Assembly: GCF_964340395.1 (NCBI RefSeq)
Contig: NC_135549.1
Location: 14,377,342 to 14,441,341, forward strand
Source of the DNA: Glandiceps talaboti
Taxonomy: Eukaryota > Hemichordata > Enteropneusta > Spengelidae
Reading direction: 5' to 3'
DNA length: 64,000 nt
Shown piece by piece: positions 39,664 through 52,469 of this stretch (within the stretch, counting starts at the first letter, position 1; each line of letters starts with the position of its first letter). The translations under genes were made by a program, and so were the position numbers. The notes under the pieces are model-generated. The model made no database searches and was not told the DNA's origin. It saw only the letters and a program-made list of their open reading frames with translations.

Positions 39664-40445
39664 AGATGTTGGAGATGTTTCCTGTCCATCTCTCTCTCCA
39701 ACTTCTATGGTTCGTAATCGTATGCGTGAATATGTAAATCCTCCATTGCTCTACAATAAAACATTGATCATCATTAGGATACAACCAGAACCTCAAAAGA
39801 AAATACCTGCACTTGTTTAAGCTTTTCCACATTTCTATAAAAGGAACTGTGTGCTGTTGTCAGCATCGAATGTATGTATGTAGTACTCAAAGCTGAATAT
39901 TTTATGGTCAGCACTTTCTAAAATGAGACATTTAAAGGTAAAAAGGCCGATAAGAATGTCATAAATTAATAATTTGTATTGGATGTCATGAATCTGGCAG
40001 CAGTGCTAGTGGAACCTATCCAAGTTGGGATAAGATAATGGCTTCCGCCTAGGGCTGGTGGAATCCACTATTCAATTCAGCAATCTGTGCCATTTGAACC
40101 AAAGAAGTGTCAGTCCAATCTCAGGTTTCTGCAATTGTAAACCACCTCTGAGTATTACTGAGCCAAAAAAAATCATTAAAATAACTCCACATTTGAGTGA
40201 ATTAGTGCAGCTACAATATCATCAATGCCTTTGAATACATAGAATGAATTTTCACAGTTGTATTAATATTACAAATGTAAAAAGGCCATTGCTTCGAGAA
40301 ATAAAGGTGTTTGTGTGCATGTGTAGAGCAACAACAGTCTGCGCAGATGAATGATAATTGTCATAAAAGCTTGCAAATCAACATGTGTGGGTGGAAGATG
40401 GGGTTCAGCTAGCCAGTATTTCCTTAAACCCATCATTATCAATTT
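39664..40445. other. Gene-free stretch
   Basis: Nothing recognised. Confidence 0.5.
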
Positions 40446-40742
40446 TTCCCACCCAAAATTGTGCATATACAAAATAACTGTTTGTTTTTTTCTGTTTGTG
40501 ATTTACAACTCGATTCTAGAATTATTCTAGAATTGGAGAAATGATGTTCATGAATTTGAATTTTTTGAATGTCTCTTTCCCACCCAAATCATATGTACAC
40601 AAAAGTGTTGGTTTTTTTTTTTTTTTGCCATTTCTTGGTGAATTAAACCTTGATTATAGACTAGAAATTTAGTCAAAATTTATAATATTTTCAAATTCAT
40701 GAACATTGTTTCTCCAATTCTAGAATTAGAAAAACGATGTTC
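40446..40742. repeat. Diverged 131-bp direct duplication with inverted repeat and 42-bp palindrome
   Basis: TTTCCCACCCAAA occurs near 40,446 and 40,577 with similar flanks. ATTCTAGAATTGGAGAAATG at about 40,524-40,543, continuing to 40,560, pairs with 40,691-40,727 (two mismatches). In addition, 40,701-40,742 is itself a palindrome centred on TCTAGA (18 of 21 positions matching). Confidence 0.8.
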
Positions 40743-41856
40743 ATAGATTTCTGTATATAAAAATTTGGGACTAAAAATATAAAGACGGGCAAGTTTTGTG
40801 AGTAGGATTTGAATAGAAAGATTTCTAAATTTCTACTCATCAGTCATATACAAACAAAACCCTCTTATTGCTATCATTCACAATGTACAATGCCGGGGGT
40901 CAGGCTAGACTAGCTGTAAGCTATTTCTTGACTCCCCATTTACCCTTCTCTCTCTTTTGTTTACTGTTACCATTATTTTGTAATCATTTATACATTTTGG
41001 TAAATAAACCGCTTATTATTATATTTAGTGAAGGATTTCATCATAACTTTCATTTCCCTATTTCGTTTAAAGAGATGATTTATGAATTTTATATTTTACA
41101 TGAAATATGAGATCAATGTACTTTGCTTATGAAAGGTCATTCATATATTTGTAGCGTAAATTAAATCTGAAATTTAGCTATTCACAAAGACCAATCAATG
41201 AATATTTCCTGTAAGTGACATAATTCATAGTGGTTCATGAAAAACCTACCCAGTAGTTATCCTCAGAAATTCATAATTCAAAATCTAGAAAATTGACTCA
41301 AATATTTCTATTGAATAGGCCAATGTGTGTGTGTGTGTTCATATCAGATGCGCCAGAGGGGAAAAAGGTATGACGTCAAGATCTGTAGTATGCCGTGGGT
41401 TTTTCTGGAATCACTCTGTACGTGTAGGTGTGCCGTGGGTTTTCCTGGAATCATTTTATCGCTACATCTTTGTTGCTGGCTGAGGTAGATTTCCCAAATC
41501 GAACATCTGTCATTAAGAATAGAAAGGAGAATGTTAAAGATAGAGATGATGACAGATGGAATCATGGAATCATAAACCTCCTCAAGTACACTACTAGACA
41601 AAAATATGTATTGATACGAAATTGTACGGAGACTTATTTATTGTGAACTAAACTTTAGCAGTATTTCTACCCAAAGCTTATTGACAAAATGTAGTTAATA
41701 TGATACAAAAGATATACCTTGTACCTTGTACCTTACCTTGTACCTTGTAGTCTTCACTTCCAAAATTGGTCCATCAGGAACTGGAAGGTTCTGAGGAGAG
41801 TGGTGGTGGGCGTTTAGATGGATCGTGTGGGGTGCTGGTTTCTTATGTGGATTAAA
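40743..41856. other. Gene-free stretch with a 40-bp direct duplication
   Basis: TGCCGTGGGTTTT(T/C)CTGGA recurs at about 41,392 and 41,431. A TACCTTGTACCTTG duplication lies near 41,716-41,750. No exon recognised. Confidence 0.55.
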
Positions 41857-42190
41857 AATGTATGATGTGACATGATATAGTATGATATGAGATGAGACGA
41901 TACAATGTATGATATGATATGATATAGTATGATATGATACGATATATGATTAGATATGATATAGTATGATACAATATGATATAATTATGATATACATGTA
42001 GTATGTGATATGATATGATATGATATATGATATCGTATATGATACGATATATGATACACTGAGTGTAATATATGTAGTATGATACAATACAATATGATAC
42101 TATATATGATACAATATGATGATATGATATGATATGATATAGTATATAGTATACAATACGATACTATGCGATATAGTATGATATACATTA
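41857..42190. repeat. Degenerate (GATAT)n-type pentanucleotide satellite
   Basis: About 330 bp of ATGAT/GATAT/AGTAT/ATACG units. The Tyr/His/Ile-rich open frames are repeat products. Confidence 0.9.
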
Positions 42191-43226
42191 TTGTCACAGT
42201 ACATTGTGTTGGGAAGAATGTCCAATTACTATGGTAACATTGATAACTGATTTGAGGAAATCAGTACAATACAGGACAAGACAAGAAAATATTTTATAAA
42301 ACCAGACATATTCCAACTCATACAAAATACTTCTAAAGCCCCGTCCAATAAAGTGAAATGATGTGTGCCAAAAAGTTGCAAAAAAGCAAGAATTTGTGAA
42401 GGTATATGTATTTGGCGGGAAAGAGCTAGCAAAATTTGCATAGACTATACAGCTGTTCATTCACATTCGATGATCTAATTTCATTTTGATAAGAATTGGC
42501 GTGTTGTAATTTCTGGTCTAAAATTAGTCACAAGGTTGTAGAAGAGAAAAACAAAATATATATACGAGATATTTCTTTGTGTGTAGGTTTATATATAAAA
42601 AAATTATATACAAATGTACTGAGGTACAATAGAAGTACATACCTTATGGCATGCAAAGACTCTTGGTTGGTTTGCACTCTACCCTTTATGAAGTGACTTG
42701 TAGGCTGTGACAACTTGTTTTAATAAAAAATTAGAATAAAATGAAAAGAAAACAAATCAGCCACAAGTGTGGAAAATTCCAGGTGCTTTGAAATCATTTG
42801 CAATATTTTGACAAGGTACAAAGGTGTGGAGTGTATTGTTGTGTGCACTATTTTTATCAGGGTTGTATTTTACAGCAGACATTGGGCACCAGCAAAATAT
42901 ACCTCAAACTAATTAAAGTCACCTACCATGCAAAATAAGGGTGTTTTCAGAGTAAACAGAGGGATTGGGTTGTATACAAGGACTGTTTACAATTTGCTGT
43001 ATTCAAAGTATGGTAACTAGAACTAGAGAATACAGTAGTCTCAATTTCTGTGAGACTGTGACTGAATTTCTAGAAAAAATAGTGTATTCCATGTATCTCT
43101 CCAAAGTACTCGGTCGATGTAATTTACTGTAATATACGTGTATGAAATTATTTAATTACCGTTGCTGTTGTTATAGGGAGGTACATGTATGATTCCAAGA
43201 AAAGAAAATCCGCAAAAACAAAATGG

Positions 43227-43286
<60 letters not shown>

Positions 43287-46228
43287 TGGGTTCAGATTCT
43301 GAACTCAAGAGTACATGCAACATACACAAGGATGAGTAAGAAGATGATATGGTAATTTTGTTTAAGGTTATCTAAATAAACATAATTATCAAGTATAGCA
43401 CTGTACTTGAAAACTGTCTTTTTTGATTTTAAAAAAATCTTGTGCACTTTGTAGCCGTGAGTGTACAGTATGCTATCTAGGGAAGCAATATACCTTACAA
43501 GTGATCAGAACTCATGAAATGTAGCATTATGAGACATAATAATGATAGAGAGGACGTCAATATCAGGGATGAGAATCAGAGATATCTAGGTCTCGCCTTT
43601 CTTGGAAAGACTGTTCGACTCAGATGACCTTTGACCTCCACCCACATGACCTTCCCTTTGGTATTAACTGGACGCAGTTATTTTTATGGCTTGCGAAGAG
43701 GGTATTATTTGCTTGGTATGATGCACTATGTTAAATGGCCTTTTACTATATCTAAAAGAAAATGGTGATTTGTACTTATATATGCAAAGAACTGCTTGTA
43801 AGTACGTGGGTGGGGCAATATATCAGGGTGTCTAAGGTATATTCAATTAGTTTTATATGGGGCTAGCAAATAGAAAAAGGGGAAGTTTTTTCTATGTGGT
43901 GAATTCTGTGGACGAATAATTGTTCGGTAAAAGCATGTGTTGTGATTGTATATTCTAGGGTCCTTGTACTCGCAAAATTGGATAAGCTCTAGGAGATTAG
44001 AGTTTCTATTGCTTTGATGTGAGTGATTTTTACCTCTTGCTAAATATTATCGTAAGAGTCATACAATTTAGTTCTTTAAATGACAGTTAAAGTATTTAGA
44101 GGTTGTCAAATTGTTGATGTGATTGCCCAATACCTGTCAAGTTGGATTTATTGACAAAAGATATTGGATTGTGAACTGTGTTAGGGCATCATATGAAAGG
44201 GTGTGGCATTTGTACCTTTATGAGTATGCATCTTGAGCTGGAATTTACAGTCAGTCTTCAAGATACTATTCAAAATTCTTGGGAAATTTATTCCAAATTC
44301 TGTCTATCATTTCTTGTATCTCCCTTTTCTTGTATTTTTTAACTGCAGCACATGAAAATTTATACATTTACGTACACTTATTTGTTTTAGATTTAAAATC
44401 GGTGATAAAAATCAAATCAAGAATTGGCGTTTTAGTTTTAGTGAAAATTGAATCTTTGTGAGAAGCAATTCCAACAAATTCGAAAAAAATGAAAATCCCA
44501 TGGGACTTTTGCCCATAATGCTAAATGTAAGATTGGCTGCCATTTCTATGTAAATTTTTTATATGTAAATTCAATTTTGTTTGTGAAAAGAAAACAGCCC
44601 TTCCTGTGGGCTACTAAATTGTAGCATGCTTCGTTAGTATGTAATCAAGATACAACATGTCATGCCATGCTGTCAGCTTATGTGGCCAAGAAGAAGTGTG
44701 ATACAGCTGACCACAAGGATGTATCATATCTGTATGGTTTCAGTGATTTTGTTTTCCTGTACTATTTTTAAGGCAGGTTAATCAGGTCTTTGCCAACAGA
44801 TACAATCATACAAGGCAAAGTATAGTGTATGAAGGTATAAAGTAGGATGTGTAAAATACAATATGTACATTGGTTAGCTTTCCTTGCCACCTTTCATTAT
44901 TATTGTCAAAGCTGTGTCGTGATATGGCTATTTCTGGCAAGGTAAGAAAAAAAGCTGTTATTTCCTGACCCTAAAATATCCATGACAAATTGCAAGTATT
45001 ACTAACAAATCACCTTGTGTTTGGCAACCTGTCTGTCTTGGCAAGTGAATGAAATGAAATGAATGCAGGAAGAGGACTGGCCTGATCTTAAGAAACCATT
45101 AACTAAATCTAGTTCATTAATATTCAGGTCAGATAGTGCAAGGCTTGATACTGATTGATATGATGTACATGTAGTCTAAACCCACCTCTTGCTTGAACTT
45201 TAGAATGACATTTATTTTCTGAAAATGAAGGTCTTGATGATTCAGTACGGGAAAACCAGACAGGTATATGATGTCAGATTTATGTGCTGTTAAAACTAAT
45301 CAGGATACTTATGATAAATTTAGGTATTATTGCCCTGGCCAATGTTTTTTACTCGTTCAGCCAAGGAAAGTATGAGTAACCTAAGGGGCCTTGCTGCTAT
45401 GCTTCAATAGACTCATAGTGACTAACCCCTTAGGTCATGAGTATTTTCCGGCTGAATGAAGAAAAATATTGAGGAATAATATAATTATACCTCCCGAAGT
45501 GCTATTATGAAAATTTAAGAAAAATGATGTAGTTTTTGAATGTTCTGACTTGTATTTTGAGTGCCTCAGTACCAGTCACGTAGACACGGGTTGTCGTGAC
45601 ATAGAATAACCAGGGTATATAATCCATATTTTCTGTTCAAAGACAATAACTTGGTTTGTACATGGTATAATGTACTTGTAGGTTGACCTGTAAGACTGTA
45701 CTTTGTTTACTTTATTCCCCAAAATGAAAAGAAAATGATACATGTCAACTAAATATTTAAAGACATTGGAAATTTTGGAGGCCAAAAAAAAAAGGGTTTC
45801 GCTAATCGAGTTTTGCTCCTTTTCAAATTTGGTATGCAATGACAATGTAAAGGGCTAAATGTCTGCCTGTGTATAATGTATACTTACAAGACTCGAGGTG
45901 ATTTGTTTCTGCACATGTCTTAGGCAAAGTACATGGACAACCAATCCAATGTATATCGGCCTACATTTTTAGGTGCCTTGAGGCCTTAGTTTTGTATTAA
46001 CGTGTACAATCTCATAGAGATGAAAACACTTTCGTCTATGCAGACCTTTAGGATCCGATAGGGTATAGGCTTTTTAGTAACATCTTAAAAACAACTTTAG
46101 GAACCTATACAGCATCACAATAGTGCTCTTTCCAAATGTTTTGCTGCTTGTGGTGCATTCACTCTAGGTACATGTAAGTCAGTCTCTTCCATTTTGTGGT
46201 TGTAATCTATCAAATCTATCACATCTGT
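42191..46228. other. Gene-free stretch with one (GT)n tract
   Basis: A pure (GT)n tract spans 43,229-43,285. The rest is AT-rich with no recognisable exon or RNA gene. Confidence 0.5.
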
Positions 46229-46470
46229 GATAGTGTGTACCACGGCATGCGATAGTGCGTACCACGGCATGCAATAGTGTGTAACACCGCATTCGATAGT
46301 GCATACCATGGCATGCGAAAGTGCATACCACGGCATGCAATAGTGCGTACCACAGCATGCGATAGTGTGTACCACTGCATGCGATAGTGTGTACCACGGC
46401 ATGCGATAGTGTGTACCGTTGCATGTGATAGTGTGTACCACGGCATGCGATAGTGCGTACCACGGCATGC
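46229..46470. repeat. 22-bp minisatellite, 11 copies
   Basis: Eleven 22-bp units of the type GATAGTGTGTACCACGGCAT plus GC, with no spacers, so it is not a CRISPR array. Each unit border carries the palindrome GCATGC in most copies. Frames across it cycle through three reading phases and are not genes. Confidence 0.97.
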
Positions 46471-47518
46471 GATCCAGTGAAAGTACTTTCGGAAGACTGA
46501 GAGTTGATCGTTGACCGTCATCACAATATTGCTCAAGATTATTGTGTTTTGAAATACTGAATACAATTAGTAATATATATTATATGCTTTCGCTGGGTTA
46601 CATACTGCATGCCAGCTGCACCTGCTATCATGAACATAATGTATATACGACAACAAACTTTGTACACATTTGTTAGCTTTTTGCAATATATTTAGTTACA
46701 AACACAGACTTTACCAATGTTGTTTCACAATGATTTTTCAAGAAGAAAGCCATGACACACTTGTTTGGTAAATTAAAAAATCCAAAATAAATACCCAATC
46801 CTCATCGATATGGTCACTTTAAATATGAGCATACATGTAAACCAGCCAGTTTACGCTGAGACACAGGAGTTATGCAGGTTTTCTTATAGAATAAGTAAAG
46901 GGGTTCTTGAGTAAGAACAAGAGCCTGCTGTATAATTATAAAGACTTGATTAAACTGAGTTGGGTTTGATTTGAAAATCCAAGTGGTGACGGGTAGCATT
47001 AGAGTGTAGCTCATGTATCCCTTGTTGCAGGATAGATTGATGACTACCATGGGACCCAAGCAAGTTACAGAAAGTTGATGGAAACATATGCATATCTGGC
47101 AGCTATTTAGCAGTCTGGCTTAGTTTACCTCATTATAATAGGATTCATAACTGTCAGCTTGTACAAAGGTGGGAATTGAAAATATAATCAAGTTATTGTC
47201 ATGGTAATGCAATTAAAAAAAATTCCAAATGGAAGCTAGTTACGGATTTGTGACAGTAAGGTGTTAAAACTGAAATAACGTGCCATCCATCACAAATAGT
47301 CTCAATCATATCACATCATATCTCCACCTACAACATGTACACTGTATTGAACTGTTCACGGTACTGTATTGCTATTCAGCTGTAAGTATTGGCCCCTGGA
47401 TATTGTCATGCAGAATCTATACACAGTCCATCATACACTATAATGTATGTACAATGTACATGTACACGGTATGGTTTGATTTGGCTAGAGTGCAAGTTGT
47501 ATAGAATGCACAGCAGTG
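46471..47518. other. Gene-free stretch
   Basis: Nothing recognised. Confidence 0.5.
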
Positions 47519-47779
47519 TTTTTTTTAAGGGCAGTATAGAGTAGGCAAAACTTACCCGAGTTCTCTAGTCGTTTTACCGTGTTTCCCCACCAAAATTATA
47601 TTACAATGTATGGGAACTATACCAGTTTTACCAAATTTACCTCTGTCTGCTACCAGGATTCCCACACCTTAGCAAAAACACTGCACAGGTACATTGTATA
47701 CACAGTCGATCAGTGCTTTTGCTAAGGTAAGTGGAACCCAGGTAGATTTTACCTGCTTAATAATACTGCCCTTAACAAA
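47519..47779. mobile_element. Foldback/MITE-like element with TTAA ends
   Basis: The outer arms are TTAAGGGCAGTAT (47,526) and ATACTGCCCTTAA (about 47,763-47,775). The similarity continues inward (AGGCAAAACTTACC against GGTAGATTTTACCT). The inner arms CCTTAGCAAAAACACTG (about 47,667) and CAGTGCTTTTGCTAAGG (47,711) also pair. TTAA at both edges would fit a piggyBac-type target, but TTAA is itself palindromic, so target duplication and arm cannot be told apart. No transposase is present. Confidence 0.6.
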
Positions 47780-49881
47780 AATGTTGTTGATCATACCTTG
47801 TACATCATGAACACTATATGTACTTGATTTTTTCTAGTTTAGGTCATAAACAATGAAGTAACCAAGGGAGTTTATTTGCAGACATTAAATTTCAAAATTT
47901 TATGGCAACTTAATTGTAACTTCACCATGGTAATGGCTATTAGAATATGAAGTGCCTGAATATATATATAAACAAGTCAGATATGGAATTAGCATGCAAA
48001 ATGTAACACTACACTGGAAATTGACTTTTCTGAGTATAAATAAGACCCAGCCATAGAGATAGGTAAAAAACAAACCCCTTGAAAAATCAAGTAGGCTACT
48101 TGGTGTTCTGCTAAGTAAAATTGATGATTTAAAAAATGATGAATGATGCCAACATTGAGAACGTATTTCACAAATACCATATATAATGTATATACTTAGT
48201 TACGTTTTATAATGATCAATATTCAAGAATTTACACTAAAGGATAGAATTATTGAATTGTGATTAGAAACTAAATATGTATTTTGCCAGTAGACAATTCT
48301 ATTACAGTAGCCAGGGTATGGCATGTCGTATGCAATCAAAGTGGATTCATGTGATAGTTTGTATTTTGCTGTCAGTTTGTATATCAGTCAGTCTAGTGAA
48401 TAAAGAGAATGTGTAAACAGCGTATAAATTATCAGGGGGGTTTCATTACTGTAATGTGTTTGCAAGCAATACTTATTTCTTGTTTTATCCTAACATTGTA
48501 ATTTGAAGAGCCATGCAATATTCCCCAGATTACATTTCCCAATAAATGTAGCACGCTCTGTTGAAGATTTGTGGGCACAAAACAAGCCATTTTGTGGCAC
48601 AGAGAGACACTCTTAATATCCAGGCAAATACATCTCAAATCACAAAGGTATAAAAATGATAGACATTTGACATTTAGAATGATGAGGTAATGTGATTATC
48701 TTTAATTTCTGGTTGGAATAATTGAATTAATGTTTTTCCAAGGGTTGACCTGGATATCCTGATGTCTTTTAAAAAGTTCACTGGCCTCTGTCATCATTTT
48801 TGTTTGGTTGACACCCACACCCTTGCTTTGTTGCCAACATGTTTGAAGAACACTACAAAGTTATCTAAACATTTGTTGACCTTCAGTAAGGGTACAAATC
48901 TTGTGGAGTAGTATTTATTCAACATTTTTAGAAAGCATGACGAGTGAAGTGAGCAAACAAACGACTGTTTATAAATTATATCGGCAAGCCCTATATTTAA
49001 TATTTGATTGCATGCCTCATTTTGATATCCAGGTGTGGTGAAATATCAGCAGAGAACTCAAAGGGGCATTTGTTGAAATTAAATATATCATTATTAAAAC
49101 AACATGAATTTTTAAAGATGTTGGTACCTTTATTATTTGGACCAATACGAAGAATATTAAAGAAGGATGGCATGGCAACCGATTATAATATAACTCATGG
49201 AACTTACGTCCTGCTGTTTGATTTTGAGTTTTTGAGAAATATCTTTATTACATTGTCCATGTTATTAAAAATGAATGGAATTTATCTCATGTTTACTCTG
49301 GTCGTGGAAAAATACAAACATATCATTATATAACATTACTTAATACAGATATTAAACATATTACATTAAAAGCTATCGTTATATATGGTTAAAAGTATGG
49401 TCACTCACTGAAAGATACTATCAATGGCTGGTGTCACAGTTTAAAACTGATATTGCAGACAGAATAAAAGTTTTAGTGGAAGTTTCTGTGTGCTCTTGGT
49501 AATGCGAACCTGCAACCCATTGGGAAGTTTTTCAAAGTAGGCATTAAGAGGGTGGGTATCATTGCCTAGAATTTCACATGGAATATACATGTATTAGAGA
49601 TACTAAAATACTTTGTATAAAGGAAGTGAGAAAACTCTGCTTTGTAATATTATATAACTTTTATTTCCCATGCCAGTGTGACTATTGTTATGTATGTGTG
49701 CCAGTCATGAGACTAATATACTGACCATCTGTTTACTATTGTTACTACAACAATACAACAATAGTTTCTACTTAGTGAACCAAACAATCTTCTTCTTTTG
49801 TACCTTTTGTTTGGGTAAAATTTGAAATATGCATTTTGATTACTGTGGATGACATGCTGGTTTGTAAAGATGTCAGTTGTA
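47780..49881. other. Gene-free stretch
   Basis: No exon recognised. The plus-strand frame at 49,004-49,333 is AT-rich and unlike any family I know. Confidence 0.45.
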
Positions 49882-49914
49882 CCATAGACCCTCCCTCCAC
49901 CAAAGGGTCTATGG
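49882..49914. repeat. Perfect 11-bp stem hairpin
   Basis: CCATAGACCCT (49,882-49,892) pairs exactly with AGGGTCTATGG (49,904-49,914) over an 11-nt loop. Confidence 0.85.
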
Positions 49915-50258
49915 CTGTACCAAGGTACATGTCAGTGTCATTGTTGAATCTCCAGATCGCTCTTCAATGGAAACCATGGTAACCTCTGGGGGAGAGGGGG
50001 GTTGCATACAAAACCTACTATCAATTGGTCTTGATGGCAAAATAGTGCTAGCACTATACAAACAACTTTTACCAACTAACATAAACAGTACTGGCCTTCA
50101 TCTAGCTAGATGCAAACATCTTGATGTAATAAAACCTGACATTTTCAACAACTCACTCTCCACTAGAACGATTGTTGATTTGAATACATTGTAGTATTCT
50201 TAACTTAAAGCCTTGCATGATACTCATAAAGAGGTATTCCAGATCTAGTCAAAGGAAA

Positions 50259-50683
50259 GGTCCTCAGTAGTCTAGTTCCTGAAGACCGTATTCCGATTTT
50301 ACACTTTGTTATCTTCACACATTACGTCTAGTCAATGTCGTTACTCTCGCACAGCATTCTGTGCTCCCCCCCCCACAGCGTTCATATAAACATGATGACA
50401 TCGCCGCATCCCCATGTGATTTTTAGACTAGGTGGAGTTCAGTTGGACATTTGCAGAAATTCCAGCGATAGTGAAAACAACTGTACCAAATGAATGTTAA
50501 TGAGTGAGTAGCCTGTCAATTTGTGATGGATTAGTACTGACATGTGCCGTTTGTGTTTCGCCCAGCATGGGGTTGAACCACAATTAACGCCTTGAGTAAT
50601 GAGATTGGCTAGATGTAATGTGTGTGAAGATAATGTTGTGTAAAATCGGAATATGGCTGTCAATAACTAGACTAGGTCCTCAG
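50259..50683. mobile_element. MITE, 407 bp, with 9-bp target-site duplication (Mutator-like by TSD length)
   Basis: The element spans 50,268-50,674. Its terminal inverted repeats start TAGTCTAGTT on both ends and extend about 84 bp inward with mismatches (shared TATTCCGATTTTACAC, TTATCTTCACAC, ATTAC-TCTAG-CAAT, TTACTC). It is flanked on each side by the identical 9-mer GGTCCTCAG (50,259-50,267 and 50,675-50,683). The arms stop exactly at the 9-mers. The interior of about 240 bp has a short poly(C) run and no transposase. A 9-bp duplication fits Mutator-type elements; hAT and P types usually make 8 bp. Confidence 0.85.
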
Positions 50684-52068
50684 ATAATTATATAATAAAA
50701 AGAATTGCTGGGAAATTCTACTATAAAGTGTTAGTTATCCTTCTATTCAGAAAAACATTAATGTGCAAGTGATGTAGTCAGTCGTTGTAAAATGATTGAA
50801 AGATGTATTTTTTGCACAGTACCACAATGTAGAAATACATGAAACATGTGAGATATCTGTCTTATAAGGCAACTCAAGAAAAAAAAGTTAAATTACTCAT
50901 AATAGTGATTATCATCTTGTATAAAATGTATGATTGCTGTAGAAGATGGAAATGGAATTGTTCAAGACTTGATGAAAGGACAAGTGGGCACGCGTGTAGA
51001 TTGACATTGCAGCTTATCATCTCACTCTCAGACAAGTTCAGTTTGGATATCACTATCATAAGGAGGACCCAATTCTTTTACCTGTTTCTCATTACCCGAC
51101 CGACCCAAATTTTACAGCTCCAACATAATTTTAAAAAAATTATGTTCACTCGCCCTTGATATTTTATGGAACAGTGCCCTCTCTGGCAAGAATAAGCAAG
51201 CATCGGACTGGCAACGTCATCTGCAGTCATGGCGCCGGCAACGACACTTGCTCATGAACAGAGCATTTCTTTCATGATTATTCAAGTAGGGGACTGAGAA
51301 CATGGCAATTGTCTAGAGAAACTGGGAAAGGACTTTTACCAGGAATCCAATAAAAGAAAGTAGGGAGAAAGGAAAAAGGAGAGGCAGAGAAACATGAACA
51401 TGTTTTAGGGGTTTTTTTCCTTCTTTTTTTTTAAATCGACCGACCGACCCATAGCTGCTATGAAAAAGTATTGAGAAACATAATTAAAAAAATAGAGTCA
51501 CCCTAAAATGGTAGTGAAATGACCGACATGAAAATTTTACCTGCATCATTTGTAGTCTGTTTGATTTGAGCTGAAATTGAAGTACTAATTGGACTCAGAT
51601 ACAATGTTAAGAAATCATTAAAAAATAGTCCTTGCCACTGTAATTTGATCAATATCTACTTTGCAAAGAAGACTTATTTAATCAACACCATTGGCAACGT
51701 ATCAAGTCAGTGCGATTCTTTTATACAACCGGACATGTGCCAAGTCAATTGTTTAAATTCACTTTGAATAAGTTAATTTCATTTAGATGTAAAAGATGTA
51801 ATGAATATAACAGACATTTTATTGTCTTTGGTCATCAAACGAGTTAGATGAGTCATACAGTTGAAATCTAGGGTGCATCTCTGAAATTACATTAGATCAG
51901 GTGCAAGTGTGACGTGTCTAAGTTAGTTGCCAGACATATCTCTTCTCATCTGTATCACAGTACTAGTAGTGATGAACAAACCCAATCATTCACTACCTAC
52001 ATGTTGTATGTATGTTAATACAAGCTTTCTTTAGTAGCGAAGTAACCAACCAAACACACAACACACAC
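50684..52068. other. Gene-free stretch with a small hairpin
   Basis: At 51,123-51,147, AACATAATTTT pairs exactly with AAAATTATGTT over 3 nt. It is flanked by CGACCGACCC motifs at about 51,098 and 51,439. No exon recognised. Confidence 0.5.
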
Positions 52069-52152
52069 TAGCCTGCCCATAGACTTGGCAATTTGGCTCA
52101 TCGTACTGATGAATGATATTGTCAAGTGAGATAGCCAAGTCTCTCTGGCCTA
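52069..52152. repeat. Small imperfect foldback element
   Basis: TAGCCTGCCCATAGACTTGG at 52,069-52,088 pairs imperfectly with 52,131-52,152 (reverse complement TAGGCCAGAGAGACTTGGCT). The arm core resembles the CAGAGACTTG arms at 26.2 and 30.3 kb. Confidence 0.6.
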
Positions 52153-52186
52153 CCCACCCAGAGACTTCACAGAAACATGCACATAT

Positions 52187-52401
52187 GTATTCATGCATGC
52201 TCACATACACACACGCATGCATGCACGTACACACACATACACATGTACACGTGCACACACACACATATACACACATACACACACATGCGCACATGCACAT
52301 ACACATACACACACATACATACACACACATACACACACATACACACACATACACACACATATACACACACACACATTCACACACACATATACACACACGT
52401 G

Positions 52402-52467
<66 letters not shown>
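52187..52467. repeat. (CA)n/(CACATA)n microsatellite
   Basis: Imperfect CACATA and CACATG units followed by about 60 bp of pure CA. The Thr-His and Val-Cys frames here are repeat products. Confidence 0.95.

Positions 52468-52469
<2 letters not shown>

Noticed and set aside
39308-39832. Long minus-strand open frame (174 codons) and similar long frames on other GT/CA and CATA tracts
   Set aside because: They consist mainly of dipeptide or tetrapeptide repeats forced by the microsatellites (Thr-His, Cys-Val, Tyr-Ile-His), with mirror frames on the other strand.
46229-46470. Regular short repeats resembling a CRISPR array
   Set aside because: The 22-bp units are directly adjacent with no spacers, and the rest of the window is an animal genome. 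It is a minisatellite. The same applies to the 29-bp array at 6.3-7.4 kb.
49877-50194. Plus-strand open frame of 105 codons next to a hairpin
   Set aside because: It starts inside the 49,882-49,914 hairpin and resembles no known protein.
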